From contig JAAAKB020000011.1 of assembly GCA_010014835.2 (NCBI GenBank), forward strand, positions 424,784-446,346: a stretch of DNA of 21,563 bases. Reading direction: 5' to 3'. Each line of letters opens with the position of its first letter. Position 1 is the first letter of the stretch. Below the pieces are notes generated by a model. That model was not told the origin of the DNA. It saw only the letters and a program-made list of their open reading frames with translations, and ran no database searches. Source of the stretch: Apostichopus leukothele (Eukaryota > Echinodermata > Holothuroidea > Aspidochirotida > Stichopodidae). The position numbers were made by a program, and so were the translations under genes. Positions 9,291 through 18,593 of this stretch are shown here, piece after piece.

Positions 9291-10767
9291 AGTTCCTCTT
9301 CCCCTCCCTTCCCATCCCATTTTTGCAATTTAAATGCTTCTGACAGGGCCTTCATGTAATAATCAACATACTAGGGGGAATAAAACATTGTACTAAGCAC
9401 CCCTGTTAATAATTATGCATCAATTCATGCAGAAACAACAAGGAGAACTTCCAAAATGCCATGGTCTACTTTTTCCTTTCATAATCAAATAAACCACCAT
9501 TGGTTTAATGTTTATATGTATAAGTTCTAGTTTTGCCTTAGACTACAGACAAACAGTTGCTTTAAGATGTTTATTATACTGTGAGGAAATAATTTAAATT
9601 TATGGGAACAGTTATGAAATATGTAAGTATGACCTTGGTTCATCTTTTTTTTTTGGTGACTGATGTGAAAAGCTGAGCTGGTTGTTGCCATAGACCCAAT
9701 TATTAATACAAAGACAAGAGATACTATTTGTCTGCACTGTTATCACAACAAAAGAAATATCAACCTTTGGTGGGATAACTTTCAGAACGGATGCACTAGG
9801 GACTGCTTTGTAAATGAGAATTACGGCTAAAGGTTTCCTTCTGATCAGTTTCTGGGACTAATTGCTGTTCACAAGTTAAAAAACTAAGTACAGTATAAAT
9901 TATTTCAAATCTCGCACATGGTACTCACAGTGATCTGGTAGTATATAAAAAAAAAAGGGTCGCGAATTTAGAGAAGGGGCACAGATGTTTGGGGGCTAAG
10001 AATTAGCTGTAAATATAGTTTTACTCAAACCTAGATACATAGTGGGATAACATATTTTTTAGCATGTTTCACACGAAGGCATTCCTTACATTTTACCGGT
10101 GTTGTCTTTTGAAGGAGGAAGGTGCATACATTTTCACCGGCCTGCTTTAGCTTGAATCCTGGATATGCCATTGAATATGGTTGTTTAATAAATGTTGGTA
10201 TTTAATGAAACGAGGTCACCAGCCCTTATATTGATGTGGGCTATTGATGTACAGTAGTAGCTGTGGTGGTCAGTACTCGACACTCAGTCTTTTCAACCAG
10301 CACCAATCAAACTTTGATACCTACACCGGTTCTTCAACTCGTACTTGGGATCCATCAGAACCCTAGACATCTACCGTTAATGACCCAATTCAGCCTGGAC
10401 ATTGATAACCAGGGGTTAGCGCTCAGTATTTCCTGCTGTCATCTGTTGCTATGACATAATTGTCTTCATATTTTTGTCTTTAAAACAAGATATTAAAACT
10501 ACCAAAGAGGAAAAATGTTTGTCTTTACACCATCGATGTACTTGTCTTAAAGGTCATAGGCAATTAGATGTTGCAGGGTGTTGTTTCAGAAATCGCAGGA
10601 ACACATTTTGTAAGAAGAAATTGGCAGTTCCATTCGCAAAAGAAAATTGTTTATGCACGACAAGAGTTTAAAGAAATCACTTTTATTTGTATAGCAGTAC
10701 AGCTTAGTACTGTAGGTCTCGTGTAGGTGTGTGTGCATGTATGCATTTGGAGAGCATTTCAAACAAA
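9291..10767. other. Long-paralogue 3'UTR and convergent intergenic DNA
   Basis: AT-rich sequence with no supported gene. Plus-strand AATAAA signals lie at 9379-9384, 9488-9493 and 10187-10192. A TTTATT at 10682-10687 could be a minus-strand polyadenylation signal for the convergent gene, though it is about 640 nt past that gene's stop and across an unsized gap. Confidence 0.45.
9379..9384 (+). terminator. Candidate polyadenylation signal AATAAA (long ZC3H10 paralogue)
   Basis: First perfect AATAAA after the stop codon, about 90 nt downstream. A second copy at 9488-9493 may be used instead. Confidence 0.45.
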
Positions 10768-10867
10768 NNNNNNNNNNNNNNNNNNNNNNNNNNNNNNNNN
10801 NNNNNNNNNNNNNNNNNNNNNNNNNNNNNNNNNNNNNNNNNNNNNNNNNNNNNNNNNNNNNNNNNNN
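10768..10867. other. Assembly gap (100 N)
   Basis: Exactly 100 ambiguous bases, the usual placeholder for a gap of unknown length. The adjoining sequence is purine-rich and includes a long poly-G tract, which probably broke the assembly. Confidence 0.98.
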
Positions 10868-11022
10868 AGTAATGCAGAAAAGATAGGGAGAAAAGAAGAA
10901 AAGAGCCAGTTATTGAAGGGGGGGGAGAGGAGGGGGGGGGGGGGGGGGGGCGGGTAAATAACAATGAAAATGTATGGATTAAGGAGATGAGATTAAACAC
11001 AAAGAAGAAGAAGAAGAAGATA
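10868..11022. repeat. Low-complexity purine tract: poly-G and (AAG)n
   Basis: Runs of 8 G (10918-10925) and 19 G (10932-10950) plus short G blocks are followed by an (AAG)n microsatellite at 11002-11020. The G runs could form a quadruplex, or could be partly a sequencing artefact beside the gap. Proline-rich or glycine-rich ORFs across it are spurious. Confidence 0.85.
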
Positions 11023-11329
11023 AAAGTCAGTGGATAAAAACGTAACCAATTGAAAAACGAAACATGTGTGGAAAAGTAATTAATTTGGACACAGATAGTT
11101 CCAATGAATAAAACATGAAATCACAGCACATTGATGTATAATATCCACTCTCTTTCGACATTGTACACAGAATGTGTTGTGGAAATATAGGGGGGGTGAG
11201 TTCTGAGGGGACGATGGGGCCAGCCACCAACCAAAAGTCATCTCCCATTGCCTACTGATATTTTATATCCTATTTTCATCGAATCCATATGACACTTGCA
11301 ATACTAAACCGTACTTATAACACATGCAC

Positions 11330-12991
11330 CTACGAGGGTATCACCGTTTGCTTCTTAATAACTGTGCCAGGTAGTGGTGGTTTACCTAATTTCCATGACC
11401 ACACTGGATGCTTCTTTGGAGGTAGTGCTCCCTTGGTAAAGATCATACTAAATGCTGGTTCTAAATCCCCGTTTCTTACTGTTAAACTTGGTGTTGACGG
11501 AATAGCACACTGGAAAGTAAATTTTTCTTTGGGTACATAACGATATGGTTCCATAACACAGTGTGTCTTGACAAGGTGTTTTCTGCTACTACTAGACTGG
11601 CGCCCATCTGATCGACTACGCCCACCTTTCTTGCCAGTCTTTAATATTTGTTTTGGCTTTTTCTTTTTCGATGTTAGTTTCTTTAATTCCTCAATTTCGG
11701 CACTTACCCTTTTGAGGGTTCTTTTTAGTTCTTTTATCATTTTCTTAGCATCCGTTTCATTAATTCTCTGCATGGCTAGCTTACGTCGTATGCTTCCCTT
11801 CTCCGATTCCATTTTCCCTTTCTTCAAGTTCAACCTGCGTTTATCCAAACCGTAAACGCTTTTCAACCGTTTATCTTTCTTCCTCTTGGAATGCCCATTC
11901 AATACCTTCTTTTTTCTTAAACTCTCCCTTTTAACTACCTCATATTCAAATTTTCTGTTCTTTTTGCCCTTCCTAAAACGTTTTCCTCTAACTTTAGACT
12001 TGTTGTCCTGTTCGGCGCAACATTTACACACTAATCCTGGTCTAGCACGCTGCCCGTCAAGCTTATGTTGTTCTAAAATCAAATTATTGTTCACACTATC
12101 GATACTGTTATCAAGCCAATCTTGTACGAGTCCTAAATTACTATTGTGTTGATTATACGTAAATCGAGTCTTGTGGATTCTTGCAAGAAATGTCTCACCT
12201 GTCGTCTTGGCAATGCCTGTCTTATTTTCCATAGTTTTAATACAGCAGTTTGCCTTGGACAACAACGTACCGTTATCGATAACGTTTGAGTTCTCGTCAT
12301 GTATTTGTTTTTGCTGTAAATCTGACGGCACAGAGACTTCCTCGTGTACCGCGACGCCTGGGTTGCAATCTCGGGTTGACCCCGCGACCGCCATATTGAT
12401 GTCAACTAGCATAGCATCGCGTGCAGTTTCGTTACTGCTAGACATACGTAGTGAACTAGGCGATCGCGAGATACTGACGTTTGACTTAATACTAGTGTTA
12501 GACATTCTGCTGTCCGTCTCTGTAAAGTCTGTGCAATATTCCTGACTTGATGTAGATTTAACGCAACTTTTAGTAGAGCAATGGCTTGGAGAAGAACTAA
12601 CGTTGGAGTCGATTTCGTAGGTGGAAAAATTACAGTCTATTTCGCTTTCATCACTTGAATACGTAGCAACAGTATTGTGACGCATCTGAGCAGCAAATCC
12701 ATTCACAAACTTTAATCCGTTGTCTCCATTTTCCACAGGTTCTTCTTTCTCGTTTTCAAAACACAACATCTTGTTGCTACCTTGGTAAAATTTGGCTCCG
12801 AATGTATTCCATGAATCAAATTCTTGAGCGTATTTTGATCCAAAATCCACAGAATATTGTTCACATCGTCTGTGTATGGTTCCATCATTGCGTAGACCTA
12901 CGAAATTATCCAGGTTGTTGTTGTGCATGTGGCCACAAAAGGAATTAAAGGGCTGTTTCGCAGAACCAGCTGAGCGCGTGTTTCCCGCCAT
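11330..12991 (-). CDS. Unrecognised serine-rich and lysine-rich protein, probably nuclear (553 aa)
   Basis: The frame is open from 13072; I prefer the internal ATG at 12991 (MAGNTRSAG), giving 553 aa. On the minus strand a splice acceptor (TTATTTTGCAG) ends at plus 13014, just upstream. An earlier coding exon or the longer 580-aa start cannot be excluded. Counting from the longer start, I see a Ser/Thr-rich region (139-215), a CKCC cluster (349-352), a highly basic stretch (358-495) with several possible nuclear localisation signals such as KRKKDKR, a short predicted helix or coiled coil (440-470: MIKELKRTLKRVSAEIEELKK), and a compact C-terminus (501-575) with KFTFQCAIP and PVWSWKLGKPPLPG. 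The last part looks constrained, but I do not recognise the family. The length makes a chance ORF very unlikely. It converges on the ZC3H10 genes and diverges from the AUTS2-like gene. Confidence 0.8.
   Translation of the reverse strand: MAGNTRSAGSAKQPFNSFCGHMHNNNLDNFVGLRNDGTIHRRCEQYSVDFGSKYAQEFDSWNTFGAKFYQGSNKMLCFENEKEEPVENGDNGLKFVNGFAAQMRHNTVATYSSDESEIDCNFSTYEIDSNVSSSPSHCSTKSCVKSTSSQEYCTDFTETDSRMSNTSIKSNVSISRSPSSLRMSSSNETARDAMLVDINMAVAGSTRDCNPGVAVHEEVSVPSDLQQKQIHDENSNVIDNGTLLSKANCCIKTMENKTGIAKTTGETFLARIHKTRFTYNQHNSNLGLVQDWLDNSIDSVNNNLILEQHKLDGQRARPGLVCKCCAEQDNKSKVRGKRFRKGKKNRKFEYEVVKRESLRKKKVLNGHSKRKKDKRLKSVYGLDKRRLNLKKGKMESEKGSIRRKLAMQRINETDAKKMIKELKRTLKRVSAEIEELKKLTSKKKKPKQILKTGKKGGRSRSDGRQSSSSRKHLVKTHCVMEPYRYVPKEKFTFQCAIPSTPSLTVRNGDLEPAFSMIFTKGALPPKKHPVWSWKLGKPPLPGTVIKKQTVIPS
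12981..12989. promoter_or_regulatory. E2F-type site TTTCCCGCC overlapping the start region
   Basis: The plus-strand bases TTTCCCGCC match the E2F consensus and on the minus strand form the first codons after the preferred ATG. Because the same bases are coding, this may be coincidence. Confidence 0.25.
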
Positions 12992-13013
12992 TAGAAGCAG
13001 ACTCACTCGGGTG

Positions 13014-13024
13014 CTGCAAAATAA
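13014..13024 (-). promoter_or_regulatory. Candidate splice acceptor of the basic-protein gene
   Basis: The minus strand reads TTATTTTGCAG, with AG at plus 13014-13015. It lies 22 nt before the preferred start codon and implies an upstream non-coding or coding exon between 13.1 and 16 kb. Confidence 0.4.
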
Positions 13025-13072
13025 TTTAAATGCATTAAAATTTGATGCGGGAGCTGCATGCAAATGTATCAA

Positions 13073-14535
13073 TTTTAATCTTATTTTTCTTTCTTCGGTG
13101 GTAATTTGAAAAATTTTAGTAAAGAAAAGGAAACAGGAGATGCCAATTACAAATATAATAGTATAGGCATTAGCCTATGTCTTATTTCACGAATGATATT
13201 TACTGTGGCTTTACCAACTTGTGCCCTTAATATTTGTTCTCAGTATACATGTGCCTACCCGTCCATCACCACAATTTTCTTTTAATATGATCTATTTTGT
13301 ATCAGTTAAAGATGAAATAAATTGATTTTAACATAGGCTATATGCTTTAAGAATATTTATTGCAGACGTATAGAACTTTTATGGTCAGACCGAGGGCAAC
13401 TGCTGTACACTGTCAAACGCATACAAAACAAAAAACCGACACGCAGAAAGAAAAATGGTCATAATATGTATATACATATATACCTGCAGTGCTTACGCTT
13501 AATTTGAAGTTGACTATTTCATATCGCCTATATTTTAAACATTTATATAAAAAGAATTAACTTCTCAATTCCAGGTCAAGCACGGAATGTCCATTGGTTA
13601 ATAAGGCAAAATTGTGCAAAATTCCAACAACAATTTTTGGCCCTTTAGTCACTGAACCGGGGCTCGGCTTCTCAGGTCATGCACACAGAAACTACGATAA
13701 GGCTATAGAATATGGCACATTCCTTCTCCACGCATGTGAGTCTATACGAGAGATTCTCGAAGAAATGAGATATGGTTGGTGGAGAACAAAATGGGTTGTT
13801 ATGGGGAGGGACAAAAAAGTTAACATTATAAATTGAAAATTGTAATGACAAAAAACATAATAATAATGGTATATTATTACCTTTACTGTTGGTGAAAGTT
13901 GGTCCTTTCCTTTTATTGCGGGAGGGCGTCAAGGCCTAGTTAATGCTATAGTCACGGGCATTACATAAATCTGTCTTATCTGGTTACACGGATAAGAAAA
14001 CAAATATAAAGTGAATAATTAATATTCAAGATGTAACGGTCACATTTCCGCTTGGCTTTGTTTAATGTTTTTCAGTCACAGTCCGATATCATTGGTGATG
14101 GGGCTTTTTTTCGTTCACGGACGGTAGGCTATATAAAGATGTTGCTAAGCCACGCGTTATCGACAACTTGACAAAGTAACGTTCCACAAAATCTGCAAGC
14201 TTTGCAGGATATTTGATTTAGCCAGCTCGGTATATAAATGTAGGCCTATATATGTTATAACCGGTCTGCAATCTAAATAATATGGGTGGAGGTATACGCG
14301 TTACTGGTGGATGGCGACTATATTATTAAGTATAGGCAAAAAGAACTCTTTCATACTGTTATAAGGCCTAGGCCTGTGAAACTCTTAATTAATTTGAAAC
14401 ACTGACGGTTAAATCAGATTAACTTTTAATGGTTATATAGCCTACAATTACTGGTACCAAAAGTCATCTTTTGTTTTAGTTTGATACGAAAAATCCTTTT
14501 TTTTTAAATCAATAATTGTCATATATACGAAAGGC
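13073..14535. other. Intergenic DNA between divergent genes, proximal half
   Basis: AT-rich, with no supported gene. An octamer ATGCAAAT lies at its edge (13058-13065). A 7-bp inverted repeat, TCTTATC/GATAAGA (13974-13997), carries two GATA motifs. TAGGCCTA palindromes occur at 14241 and just after 14360. The 80-codon ORF at 13594-13836 is not convincing. Confidence 0.4.
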
Positions 14536-14690
14536 ATATCATTGGTGAAAGTACGTTCCATGGACAATATGGCAGTGTTGTTTCATATTCCTAGTCGCAG
14601 GACTGAGGCTCGAGAGCGTTCAACTGCCGTGACGTCAGAAATAGATATGAGATCATTTCAATCGATTGTACCGGATTGAAATTTTCAATC
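14536..14690. promoter_or_regulatory. Candidate divergent control region: CCAAT, CRE and TTTCAATC cluster
   Basis: ATATCATTGGTGA at 14536-14548 (also at 14086-14098) holds an inverted CCAAT box. AATATGGC near 14565 is YY1-like. TGACGTCA at 14630-14637 is a perfect CRE. CAATCGATTG (14659-14668) and the palindrome GATTGAAA-T-TTTCAATC (14674-14690) place three TTTCAATC copies within 35 bp. The cluster sits between two divergent genes. No TATA box or start site can be fixed, so promoter activity is inference. Confidence 0.35.
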
Positions 14691-16045
14691 TATTTAAGTC
14701 AGTAGGTGTAAATAAAACTTATGAAAGGCAGATAAGCATGTTTTCTTCTTCATAACCCTTTTTACTAGGAATCATGACTTTCGTTGTGTGTCGTGACTTT
14801 TCATAGACGTATATAACTAACTAGTTGGCCTACTATTATAGCTTTGCTGGATTGCATCCAAATCCAAAATATGGTGATTGATTCCATTCAATTTCGTCAC
14901 ATGTACACACAAATTAGCGCATGGTGCTATGATAAATTATAAAGTGAGGATAATATGCTACGTTATATATACTTACAAAGGTTGTTTAGTTAAAATATAG
15001 TTACCACGAGAATGACATACCGGAGGAAAAAGAAAGAAAACGTAACTATTCGAAATGTGTAAAAGTAAAACAATATTTTTTAATTAACTGTATCGAACTT
15101 GTGAATATTTTGTGAAAGTGGATCTATATCGAGGATCTCGTTGAGTATTCGAAGAATTATGAGCAATTTCGTTAACTGTTTAAATACCCGAATAAATTGA
15201 ACCCTCCCGTAGAGATATAAGGCACACATTAAACTGTAACCATAAGCTAAGTCTGGGAGAAAGCATACATGCATGGAGCCCTGGTTTTTTTTTTGGGGGG
15301 GGGGGGGGGGAGGGGGGTTATTAATATTCATTATATTCCAATTCAATAATGATTAACTCCAATTGCATATAACTGTTGTAGCCAGTAATTAATGTTTCTA
15401 TTTAGTCAGTATTTTCCAGATTTTCACATAGTTTATTTAATGCTCCATAGAATCAAATTCATTTGTGCAGTTTCCTGTGACATTCAGAACTGATTTTTCT
15501 TTTTCTAATATACTTTCTCATGGAGTTGATAATTAGTTAATGAACAAAAATAAAGTCCAGATACACATTTATTTAAGAAACCATGTATAGAATTATATTT
15601 CAAGTCTGAGATGATATATAAAATCCAATTATTTATGAAGTCACTGCGATTCATGCATAAATTAATCATCAAACTGAACAAATCTTGTTCCATTCCACAT
15701 ACGCGTTCAATTGTCTTTTGAAGTTGAAACTATTGAGCCCAATTTGTATAAATAGTCCGTGTTCCACACAGGAATAAAACTTTGGAAAATTCATTTCTGT
15801 AATGCGCCACCAATTTCATTACCACCACATCCTCGCTACTACAGAGGTGCTTGTGTTGACACCAGTCCTTTAATTCTATTGTGCCAACAATGTTATGTTA
15901 CAGATACTGAACGAGTGGAAAAAACATGGCGACTGCCTGGTATAACCCTTACACATTACAAGGATTTTTATCCAAACGGTGATATGGAGTGATTTCCTTT
16001 GTCAACCAGAAGTTTCTTTAGGACTTATGGAACATATTCGAAGTC
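14691..16045. other. Upstream region and possible 5'UTR of the AUTS2-like gene
   Basis: No supported gene. A poly-T/poly-G tract lies at 15284-15317. TTTCTTTAG (16012-16020) is acceptor-like and could end a 5'UTR intron. An ATG at 16027 opens a 9-codon ORF that overlaps the main start out of frame. Confidence 0.4.
15284..15317. repeat. Poly-T followed by poly-G tract
   Basis: Eleven T are followed by 16 G, an A and six more G. It could form a quadruplex and is prone to length error in reads. Confidence 0.85.
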
Positions 16046-16318
16046 ATGGAAAGTGAGTCAAAGCAAAGAACTCAGAGAAATCGTCGACGAGAAAGAGCAC
16101 AAGAAATGAAACAGGAACGTCAAAGACAAGCCCAGCAAAACAACGAGGACGGGAGCGGGGACGAGGAATCGCCCTCACCCCCTACCAGTCGTGGTAGGGA
16201 AAAAACAAGACACCCTCCAAGAAGGAAAAAACTCTCTAGGTCTAGATCAAGTTCTTGTGAAGAGGTCATTGTGGATGGATTTGCCATTTGCAGCTTCGCC
16301 TCACTCGATGAAATGGAG
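16046..16318 (+). CDS. First coding exon of an AUTS2/FBRSL1-family gene (91 codons, partial)
   Basis: The exon encodes a basic Arg/Gln-rich start (residues 1-32), an acidic patch GSGDEESPSP (36-45), a basic run PPRRKK (57-62) and EEVIVDGFAICSF (72-84), ending ASLDEME. Human AUTS2 exon 1 has the same order, with PPRRKRRE then [20 protein letters not shown]; FBRSL1 has EEEIIDGFAIASF. The last nine residues align without gaps and end at the same Glu. The donor follows in phase 0 (GAG|GTAGGA at 16318/16319). An in-frame TAG lies about 10 codons upstream, so this ATG is the first possible start. AUTS2-family proteins assemble in a non-canonical PRC1 complex that can recruit CK2 and p300. Exon 2 is not in the window. 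Orthology to AUTS2 versus FBRSL1 or FBRS cannot be resolved, since invertebrates usually have one pro-ortholog. Confidence 0.85.
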
Positions 16319-17348
16319 GTAGGACTGTTCTACGGGCTATTGAAAAGCATAACATAACTTGGTTAGGCCTCTGACTCTTTGACTTTGTTGCACGTACGGT
16401 TTGCCACTGATAGATAGTGACAAAGTAGATGATAGATAGCATAGGATTCGCTCCGCTCGTGCGGTTAGTGTAGCATAAATTGGTCACACCAGGACTAAGA
16501 GAACATAATAAAAGGCTTAGCCTAATCTACCAGCAATCATAGCCTATTTACGCACTAACGCTTGCCAAGACCAATGCTACTTTAGGTTTTGCAGAAATTT
16601 GAAATTAGTCTAACCTATAAGATAGTTAGGCCTAACAACACTCGTTTCCTGATATTCTCTAAAATTAAGTAATAAAATTATGCTGACCACATCAGGACAA
16701 CCGCTCTAGGATTGATCTCCAGGTTTAGGTAAGCAGGCTAGGGAAAATGTAGCCTACAACTCTTCTCGGCTAACCTACAAACGCCAGAAATGGTGATTTT
16801 ATCTCAGAAGTTGTTGCAGTGAATTTAGGGTGACCATATGTGCCAATTAATTGGGATCATAAATATACTGTTCTCTACAGCAAACTAAATTCTCCCAATT
16901 GCTGTTAGTGTTATGAAATGCAAACTCAAGTAAGTACACATGTAACTTAGTAATAATCACTATACATGTCCGTCTTGGAAGCATGATGTAATCGTTTTCA
17001 ACACACACTTGTTTGATGGCTGCATATTGACCCCAAAACTTTTGCAGGAAAAGCTGTGTACCATGTGGTACATAACCGCAAGAAGAAGGCCTATGATGAT
17101 TATAGAAATTTAACATTTACTTCGCTTCCTGCTTACCTGTCACCCAACAACCTTAGCACTCTCCGTCTATTGTGCAAGTGAATTGGTAACCTTTTCAGCA
17201 TTGTGCGACCTATACAACATTTAGACGGTACCACTAAGTATGTCCCACTTTTCAACCAAAGAAGTATGGCAACCCTATATGAACATTCCTCGGCAAGCTG
17301 TGAATAGTCAGGATGTCCCCTTCATCAAGAAACAATAATCGGTTACAA

Positions 17349-17392
17349 TCCCTTACCCTTACCTTTACCTTCCCTTAACCCTTACCCTTAAT
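17349..17392. repeat. Degenerate (CCCTTA)n tract
   Basis: About seven CCTTA-type units with variations. The unit CCCTTA is not the animal telomere unit CCCTAA, so this is simple-sequence DNA and not an interstitial telomere. Confidence 0.7.
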
Positions 17393-17999
17393 CTTGTTGT
17401 CATTTTCTAGTCATAACAAAGTAACAAAGTGTTTGACATAATGTAGAGGCACACATTTGCTATAGTTTGGAAATGGTACAAGAACACATTTGCTGCAATG
17501 ATTTCAGAGATAAATAAACATCTTCTTAAGTACTAACTTTGCTATCAATTGGGAACTTCAAGTTTATTGGTTGTTGGACATTAAGATTCAATGTATTATA
17601 TCTATGAGCAGAATTAGTTTACTATTGTATATTTACAAGCAATAAGGAGCAGTCTGTGTTTCCGTCTAGTTTTCAGCTTTGTGTTTGCCTCCATCTGTGA
17701 CTCATCCACATTTGGGTCATATGCCAAACAAAGTATTACCATGCACATCACCATTTTGGTGTTTGGAGGATTGCATCTCAACTTGTTTTAGGCAGCTAAA
17801 CAAACTGTTGTCACAGAATTAAGTTGGGCCAGCATAATATTAGAAACTACTCATGAAAGAAAGGAAGTCAACACCTGCAGCTATCCTTGACAACTGGAGT
17901 GATCACTCAAACTACTTAGTACAGTTTATCAAACAATATAGTTGGTGGTAAAGTACAGTAGCTAGATTAGGTTCTATTTGCAGCACTACCATTGCACAT

Positions 18000-18033
18000 T
18001 ATGTACATCAACTATGATGTTGATATGTACATA
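18000..18033. repeat. Inverted repeat hairpin
   Basis: TATGTACATCAAC (18000-18012) pairs with GTTGATATGTACATA (18019-18033) around a 6-nt loop, with one AT bulge. Confidence 0.8.
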
Positions 18034-18096
18034 GTACTGACATGACATCATTGCATGAACTATCACACAACACCAATAGTATTTTGAACCTTATAA

Positions 18097-18112
18097 ATAT
18101 GGCAAGCCATAT
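18097..18112. repeat. Short palindrome ATATGGC-AA-GCCATAT
   Basis: Perfect 7-bp arms around AA. It belongs to the palindrome-rich cluster between 18000 and 18400. Confidence 0.8.
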
Positions 18113-18156
18113 GGAACAAACCGCATATTATATCCTTGTATTAATTACGAATATAC

Positions 18157-18336
18157 ACGCGTATTAATTTGAATATATATATACGCGTATTAATCAGAAA
18201 ATAACTGGCATGTCTTAATAGCTTTCACCCACATTGTAGCCCCGCCAGTGCAATAAATGAGAAATTGCAAATTTAGTCTCTATTGACGTACACTCAGCAT
18301 GACTTAATACATGTATATATTCAAATTAATACATGT
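18157..18336. repeat. Fold-back element with ACGCGTATTAAT-type arms
   Basis: The left arm (18157-18194) contains ACGCGTATTAATTTGAATAT. The right arm (18303-18336) is its inverted copy apart from CG-to-AT changes and a 4-bp TATA length difference. The spacer of 108 bp is not palindromic. Such fold-backs are typical of small DNA-transposon derivatives or inverted minisatellites. Confidence 0.7.
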
Positions 18337-18338
18337 AT

Positions 18339-18382
18339 AATCCTCATATGTATTCGAATTAATCCTCATATGTTTTCGAATT
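18339..18382. repeat. 22-bp tandem repeat (two units)
   Basis: AATCCTCATATGTATTCGAA (18339-18358) recurs 22 bp later with one change, beside the fold-back right arm and sharing its ATTCRAATTAAT core. Confidence 0.75.
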
Positions 18383-18581
18383 AATACGTGTTTATATTCA
18401 AATTTATACGCGGATATACAGCATTGAAGCCTTATTGAAGCCTACTGGAAGTATTACTGTTTCTTCATATACGTACACTTAGTGAAATATATATGATACT
18501 TAAAATCTATAAAACTGCCTCGCCATTTATCATCTTTTGGATGGAAAGAAAACAACATTCCTTGCCTTTTTCATGATGGAG

Positions 18582-18593
18582 GAGGGGGGGGGG
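18582..18593. repeat. Poly-G tract
   Basis: GGAGGAGG runs into a homopolymer of about ten G, one of several such tracts in the window. Confidence 0.8.

Noticed and set aside
8049-9355. Long minus-strand and alternate-frame ORFs over the second ZC3H10 gene
   Set aside because: They are shadows of a GC-rich coding exon. The plus-strand frame has the zinc fingers and coiled coil.
10704-11000. ORFs spanning the N gap with poly-Pro or poly-Gly
   Set aside because: They arise from translating ambiguous bases and the poly-G tract.
2360-13672. Shared GCTTCTCAGGTC near 2360 and 13666
   Set aside because: A 12-base match is expected by chance in a window of this size, and the flanks do not align.
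13594-13836. 80-codon ORF in the divergent intergenic region
   Set aside because: No domain, no splice context and a lysine-rich end from AT-rich DNA. It does not resemble a known protein.
15759-15992. 77-codon ORF just upstream of the AUTS2-like exon
   Set aside because: Likely leader or intergenic sequence. Out of line with the main CDS and without family resemblance.
17349-17392. Interstitial telomere repeat
   Set aside because: The unit is CCCTTA with variants, not CCCTAA.
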